Shown here piece after piece: positions 59,107 through 62,248 of a DNA stretch of 62,248 nucleotides (its first letter is position 1; every line of letters begins with the position of its first letter). The position numbers and the translations under genes are program-made. The stretch is taken from the NCBI GenBank assembly GCA_026552855.1, contig JAPMTX010000136.1, positions 1 to 62,248 on the forward strand. Reading direction: 5' to 3'. The notes beneath the pieces were generated by a model. It searched no databases. It was given only the letters and a program-made list of their open reading frames with translations, and was not told the origin of the DNA. Origin of the DNA: Candidatus Methanoperedens sp. (GTDB taxonomy: Archaea > Halobacteriota > Methanosarcinia > Methanosarcinales > Methanoperedenaceae).

Positions 59107-60942
59107 TTAGACACACCCAAGTTTCACCAGAGCCTCAATTTTCCTTGAATGCCGAAGCTCAACTGCAACGCCTTTTGCACATTCTTTCATTTCCCAGCCG
59201 CTCATAAGCGCGCGCCCGACCCCGAGGAACCTATCGCCTTCCACTATCACCTCGTCGCCGGGGCGGATCTGGGGGTCAGCATCCAGCACACCCGGCGCGA
59301 GTATGCTGCTGTGGGGCGTGAAATCGCCTATCCTGACCCTGTAGTATGGATAGTCGCGAAGCCTTTCTCCTCCTTCGAGGGTCAGGGCAATGGTGCCGTA
59401 CTGAGGAATCAGGGTCGCAAGCTGCATCTGTTGTTCACGCGCGAATAGCTGGAACTTGGGATACGGGGCTCTGACGACCGCACCCTTAACAAGCATGTCG
59501 CCCGTGCCTTTCCCGAACTGGTAATCCGCAGTTGCACGCATAACGTCAAGTTTCGCTTTCTCTGAGGGGCGCTCTTTAGTGTTTTCGAGCCTTGGGATTG
59601 CCTGATTTAGCCTGTCAAGGGAGGCTCTTGAAGTTACGCCGTCATCAGCCGTATATACGATATCAAGCCCAAGCTCTCTCTCAACAGATTCGCATATCTC
59701 CCTGTACGCACCGTCCACATGTGCGATTATGTTTCTGTACCTGTTCTTCTGAAGATATGAGCGCAGGCAGCCGCCTACGAATGCCCTCTCCTCTTTGTCC
59801 CAGTACCCGGTAACGGGAGTGTCGTAGTGGGCAACCGGGTACATCAGTTCAAGCTCGCGCGGGACGACGCCCACAGGGGATGTGATTACTACCTCATGCA
59901 CGTATTTTCTGTACTTTCCTATCGCATTGGCGAATTTCTGATGGGACAACGAAGTGGAATAGGGTTTCTTTGCAGAGCACGGGAGCAGAACAAGCGTGTC
60001 AAGCTCAGGCGGCGTATAGCGCTCGATCACCCTCTGCGCGAACCTCCTTATCTCCACCCTGTTTAGTGATTCTGAAGTGTTGGCATACAGAGTATTTGAC
60101 CTGAATACAGGCGTCCTTTTTTCAAGAAACACATGCTCTGCATCGAGCAGGCGCAGCGCGGCGGTCAGCCAGGGGCGCGCCCTGCACTGGCGCTCCACGT
60201 ACTCGCGAAGTCCTCCAGTCCTTATGTGCTCGCGGACGGCGCGCAGCTCCTCGCCGAGTTTTAATGAATTGTGCTGCGATAATAGTTCAGCGCGCTCCTT
60301 CTTGGGGAGCTTGAGAAATTCCTGTGGCGTACTGGCTGAACAGACTGTACAGGTGCAGGGGAACTCATGCAGCCTGTCGAGGTGGTGTTCGCCGGAATTC
60401 GTGAGGTAGATATCCTGGTATCCCTTGATTATCGGCAGCGTCTCATCTACGATATCAACGCCAGCATATATGAGCATCGAGAGGTTCTCAGGCGTGGCAA
60501 GGGCGGGGGCGTATAGTAGCGAATCGGCGCGCGTGTTCTCCTTGAGCCTGATGATTGAGTTAACGAAATCCCTGGGCTTGTTCTCAAGCTGTCTTGCTGC
60601 GCCGAGAATGTACAGGTCTGAGGCAGGATACTCGCGGGCGAAGGGATGGATTACAGTGCCTGTATGCGGCTGGTTTGATGCCGGCTGAACCCCTTCCTGG
60701 ATTTCTCTTATGAGCTCCTCCCTTGTATGCAGGGGGAGGGATTTGTGGGGAAGGATTATGATTTTTTTGCTCTCGGCAGGCTCATGGAACTGAGGTTTTC
60801 CCCAGAGGGAGCCTGAATCTATTATAGGAGAGTCCTTTTTGTGGATTTGGATGATGGCAGGGGTCGATATCTCCCTGTCAAGAGACAGTTTGCCTATCCT
60901 GGCTGCTCCGTCGCGGTGGGTTATTTCGAAGATTTTGGTCAT
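59107..60942 (-). CDS. arcS: Archaeosine synthase ArcS
   Basis: A 611-residue ArcS (TgtA2), which acts on preQ0 placed at tRNA position 15 on the way to archaeosine. The N-terminal TGT-like domain is degenerate (about 1-290), with zinc-type cysteines in FPCTCTVCSAS. It is followed by the ArcS signature LLPCSAKKPYSTSLSHQKFA near 320. A C-terminal PUA domain is present (KGAVVRAPYPKFQLFAREQQ; IRPGDEVIVEGDRFLGVGRA). Full length. The hairpin repeat at 60965-61030 lies directly upstream of its start and may be in its leader. Confidence 0.92.
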   Translation of the reverse strand: MTKIFEITHRDGAARIGKLSLDREISTPAIIQIHKKDSPIIDSGSLWGKPQFHEPAESKKIIILPHKSLPLHTREELIREIQEGVQPASNQPHTGTVIHPFAREYPASDLYILGAARQLENKPRDFVNSIIRLKENTRADSLLYAPALATPENLSMLIYAGVDIVDETLPIIKGYQDIYLTNSGEHHLDRLHEFPCTCTVCSASTPQEFLKLPKKERAELLSQHNSLKLGEELRAVREHIRTGGLREYVERQCRARPWLTAALRLLDAEHVFLEKRTPVFRSNTLYANTSESLNRVEIRRFAQRVIERYTPPELDTLVLLPCSAKKPYSTSLSHQKFANAIGKYRKYVHEVVITSPVGVVPRELELMYPVAHYDTPVTGYWDKEERAFVGGCLRSYLQKNRYRNIIAHVDGAYREICESVERELGLDIVYTADDGVTSRASLDRLNQAIPRLENTKERPSEKAKLDVMRATADYQFGKGTGDMLVKGAVVRAPYPKFQLFAREQQMQLATLIPQYGTIALTLEGGERLRDYPYYRVRIGDFTPHSSILAPGVLDADPQIRPGDEVIVEGDRFLGVGRALMSGWEMKECAKGVAVELRHSRKIEALVKLGCV

Positions 60943-60964
60943 ATGGTCTCGTAGTGGAGATTAG

Positions 60965-61030
60965 CCGCAAATGAACGCAGATAAACGCAGATGCAACCTT
61001 ATATCTGCGTTCATCTGCGTTTATCTGCGG
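60965..61030. repeat. Long hairpin of AACGCAGAT-type units
   Basis: Two 28-base arms (60965-60992 and 61003-61030) pair with three mismatches around a 10-base loop. Each arm is built of tandem units of about 10-11 bases such as AACGCAGAT. It resembles in design, though not in sequence, the ACACGGAT-unit hairpin at 15220-15264. Confidence 0.7.
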
Positions 61031-61405
61031 TTTTGTTTCCATAGATATAGCAGTTATTTTCGAACTGCGCTATAGTTGTTAATGTTTGGTGCTGTTTATG
61101 TTGGGCAGCTTATTTAAATCTGAGCTTAATTTGCGGCGAATAATGGGGCGGAACACGGGTGACGTGGAAACAGAAATAAGAATGGGCAGAAAAACAAAAG
61201 GGCGCACGCATCGGGCATGCGCCCCGGCAGTCTGGTGAGAGACTAATATCTGGTGGATCAAGTCAGGTTCGTTATTATATCTTTAGTTATTTTGAAAACG
61301 ATTTTTGAACGAATTCAAGATAATCTTAAAAGTACTTATATAATATTTATGTAGAATTAGAGATAAGGACTGTTTAAATCTTTCGCCATAATGTCTGTAC
61401 TCACC
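61031..61405. other. Intergenic region with small hairpins
   Basis: No gene recognised. At 61199-61225 GGGCGCA pairs with TGCGCCC. This is followed at about 61231-61246 by AGTCT/AGACT around GGTGAG. The GC-rich paired block inside AT-rich sequence could be a small structured RNA or a mobile-element end. TATATAATATTTATG near 61335-61350 is AT-rich promoter-like sequence. Confidence 0.3.
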
Positions 61406-61981
61406 TCAGCAGCAGATTATTGTTTTATCATACGCTTCCTGAGCCTTAGTCGTTTGTCTTTTTTCCACTACTGTGCCATTATCCAAATCAATACCTAGAT
61501 ATATGATCATCTCTCCCTGAGTGAAAGTAACCTTTGCAATCTTTCGATCACCTTTTGCAGTAGATTTGATCTCACCAAAAGAAGAGACACTGACTTCACA
61601 AGTATCACACAATTTATCATTTCTTAACGAAATTTGAGCAGCTTTTTCAGCAAAATTTTTCTGCTCACTGTTAAGAATGATGGTATCCTGAGCTATAAGA
61701 ATAACAATCACCAAACCAAGAATTACCAATGCAAATTCCACAAATTTACCCTTAAATATAGGATATTTTATATTTATATCGTTCCCATATGAAAATATAA
61801 AGAATAATATAATAAGTAATAATATATAACCTAAGACGAAATAAAAATTAAAATAAAACCCAAATACAAAAGTAGCGATTAAACTTAAGATTAAACTTAA
61901 GGTAACAAAGATAATATAACCATGCTTCAGTATTTCAAATAGTATACCAAATATAGATTTACCTTTTAAGCTAAAACCCAT
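61406..61981 (-). CDS. Membrane protein with exported or soluble C-terminal domain, unknown
   Basis: A 191-residue protein. Residues about 18-115 hold three or four membrane helices (GYIIFVTLSLILSLIATFVF; FVLGYILLLIILFFIFS; FALVILGLVIVILIAQDTII). The C-terminal 80 residues are soluble, with the cysteine pair DKLCDTCEVSV and a terminal CC, and a strand-rich segment (AKVTFTQGEMIIYLGIDLDN). The family is unknown. Composition is AT-rich, as in the accessory stretch. Confidence 0.6.
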   Translation of the reverse strand: MGFSLKGKSIFGILFEILKHGYIIFVTLSLILSLIATFVFGFYFNFYFVLGYILLLIILFFIFSYGNDINIKYPIFKGKFVEFALVILGLVIVILIAQDTIILNSEQKNFAEKAAQISLRNDKLCDTCEVSVSSFGEIKSTAKGDRKIAKVTFTQGEMIIYLGIDLDNGTVVEKRQTTKAQEAYDKTIICC

Positions 61982-62248
61982 AACATTAGAAACTAATCTT
62001 AATTAATATAAACCTTTGCTGAATTTGTGACCGTTTCAATTCGTGTTGGTGAATTTTAATAAGTTGATCGGTGTCTGAGTGTGATAAAATGTTCTGGAAC
62101 ATTTAAATCTCAGACACCATCTGTAGCCATTGTTTTTAGCTCATAAATATTTATGTTTGTTACCAAAACATTTATAATACATAAAAATTATGTATATCAT
62201 TTGATAATATGTTCTGGAACTTATTATGTAAAAAAAATAATTTACAGC
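61982..62248. other. Intergenic end of window with nested dyads
   Basis: GGTGTCTGAG (62070-62079) and CTCAGACACC (62109-62118) form a perfect 10-bp inverted repeat. Inside is the perfect dyad AAATGTTCTGGAACATTT (62087-62104). A second copy of its core, GATAATATGTTCTGGAAC, lies at 62203-62220. No gene is seen before the window ends. Confidence 0.5.

Overview
The window is archaeal and chromosomal in character. Archaeal housekeeping genes run along most of it: aPelota, an NFACT/RqcH-type ribosome rescue factor, prefoldin beta, KEOPS Pcc1, diphthamide Dph2, archaeosine synthase ArcS, an MptN/RimK-type ligase and KaiC-like signalling. Leaderless genes with TATA boxes about 25 nt upstream are common. 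The mix (possible methanopterin ligase, DUF434, KaiC with a multi-GAF kinase, BlaI/M56 pair) suggests a Methanosarcinales-type methane-metabolising euryarchaeon, possibly ANME-2d/Methanoperedens. That lineage call is inference; no rRNA marker is present.

Layout. 0-5.8 kb: a frameshifted APC permease beside an intact one, a BlaI-like regulator with M56 and M48 membrane peptidases, a nitroreductase and a TusA-like protein. 6-15 kb: small regulators, the pelA/DUF434 pair, a MntA-HepT toxin-antitoxin pair, an MptN-like ligase, RqcH, a CBS-pair membrane protein and Pcc1. 15.6-21.9 kb: a giant DUF4062-NTPase-WD40 STAND protein converging on a long TPR protein. 22-26 kb: prefoldin, DHH phosphoesterase, LeuA-family synthase and Dph2.

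26-44.5 kb is a complete CRISPR-Cas locus that I assign to subtype III-D. An HD-less Cas10 with an intact GGDD motif leads an operon of cas7, csx10, a tandem cas7-cas7, csx19 and a TIGR03986-type RAMP. Next comes a SIR2-FGE fusion, then ring nuclease csx3 and a membrane-anchored CARF effector. A solitary degenerate copy of the CRISPR repeat sits just upstream of csx3, in transcript orientation. The array has 31 repeats of 37 nt and 30 spacers, is transcribed leftwards, and has its leader on the right. A free-standing group II-type reverse transcriptase with no intron ribozyme lies beyond the leader. cas4, a cas2 with no usable start codon, cas1, cas6 and a CARF-winged-helix regulator (csa3-like) follow. 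The spacers are purine-rich on the strand opposite the crRNA, so crRNAs look antisense to mRNA. Together this suggests a membrane-acting, cyclic-oligoadenylate-signalling type III system with possible RNA-derived spacers and its own regulon.

44.6-47.1 kb: a divergent tubulin/FtsZ-like GTPase, a secreted coiled-coil membrane protein and a small membrane protein, divergent from the csa3-cas6-cas1 genes. 47.1-54.8 kb: an S4/FtsJ methyltransferase, tRNA-Ser(CGA), and a coupled KaiC-membrane proteins-REC-histidine kinase operon. 54.8-59.1 kb is an accessory stretch with a Cys/His peptidase-like protein, small ORFs, a dead transposase and a DUF2080 gene, bounded by a short inverted repeat. 59.1-62.2 kb: arcS, structured repeats and an unknown membrane protein.
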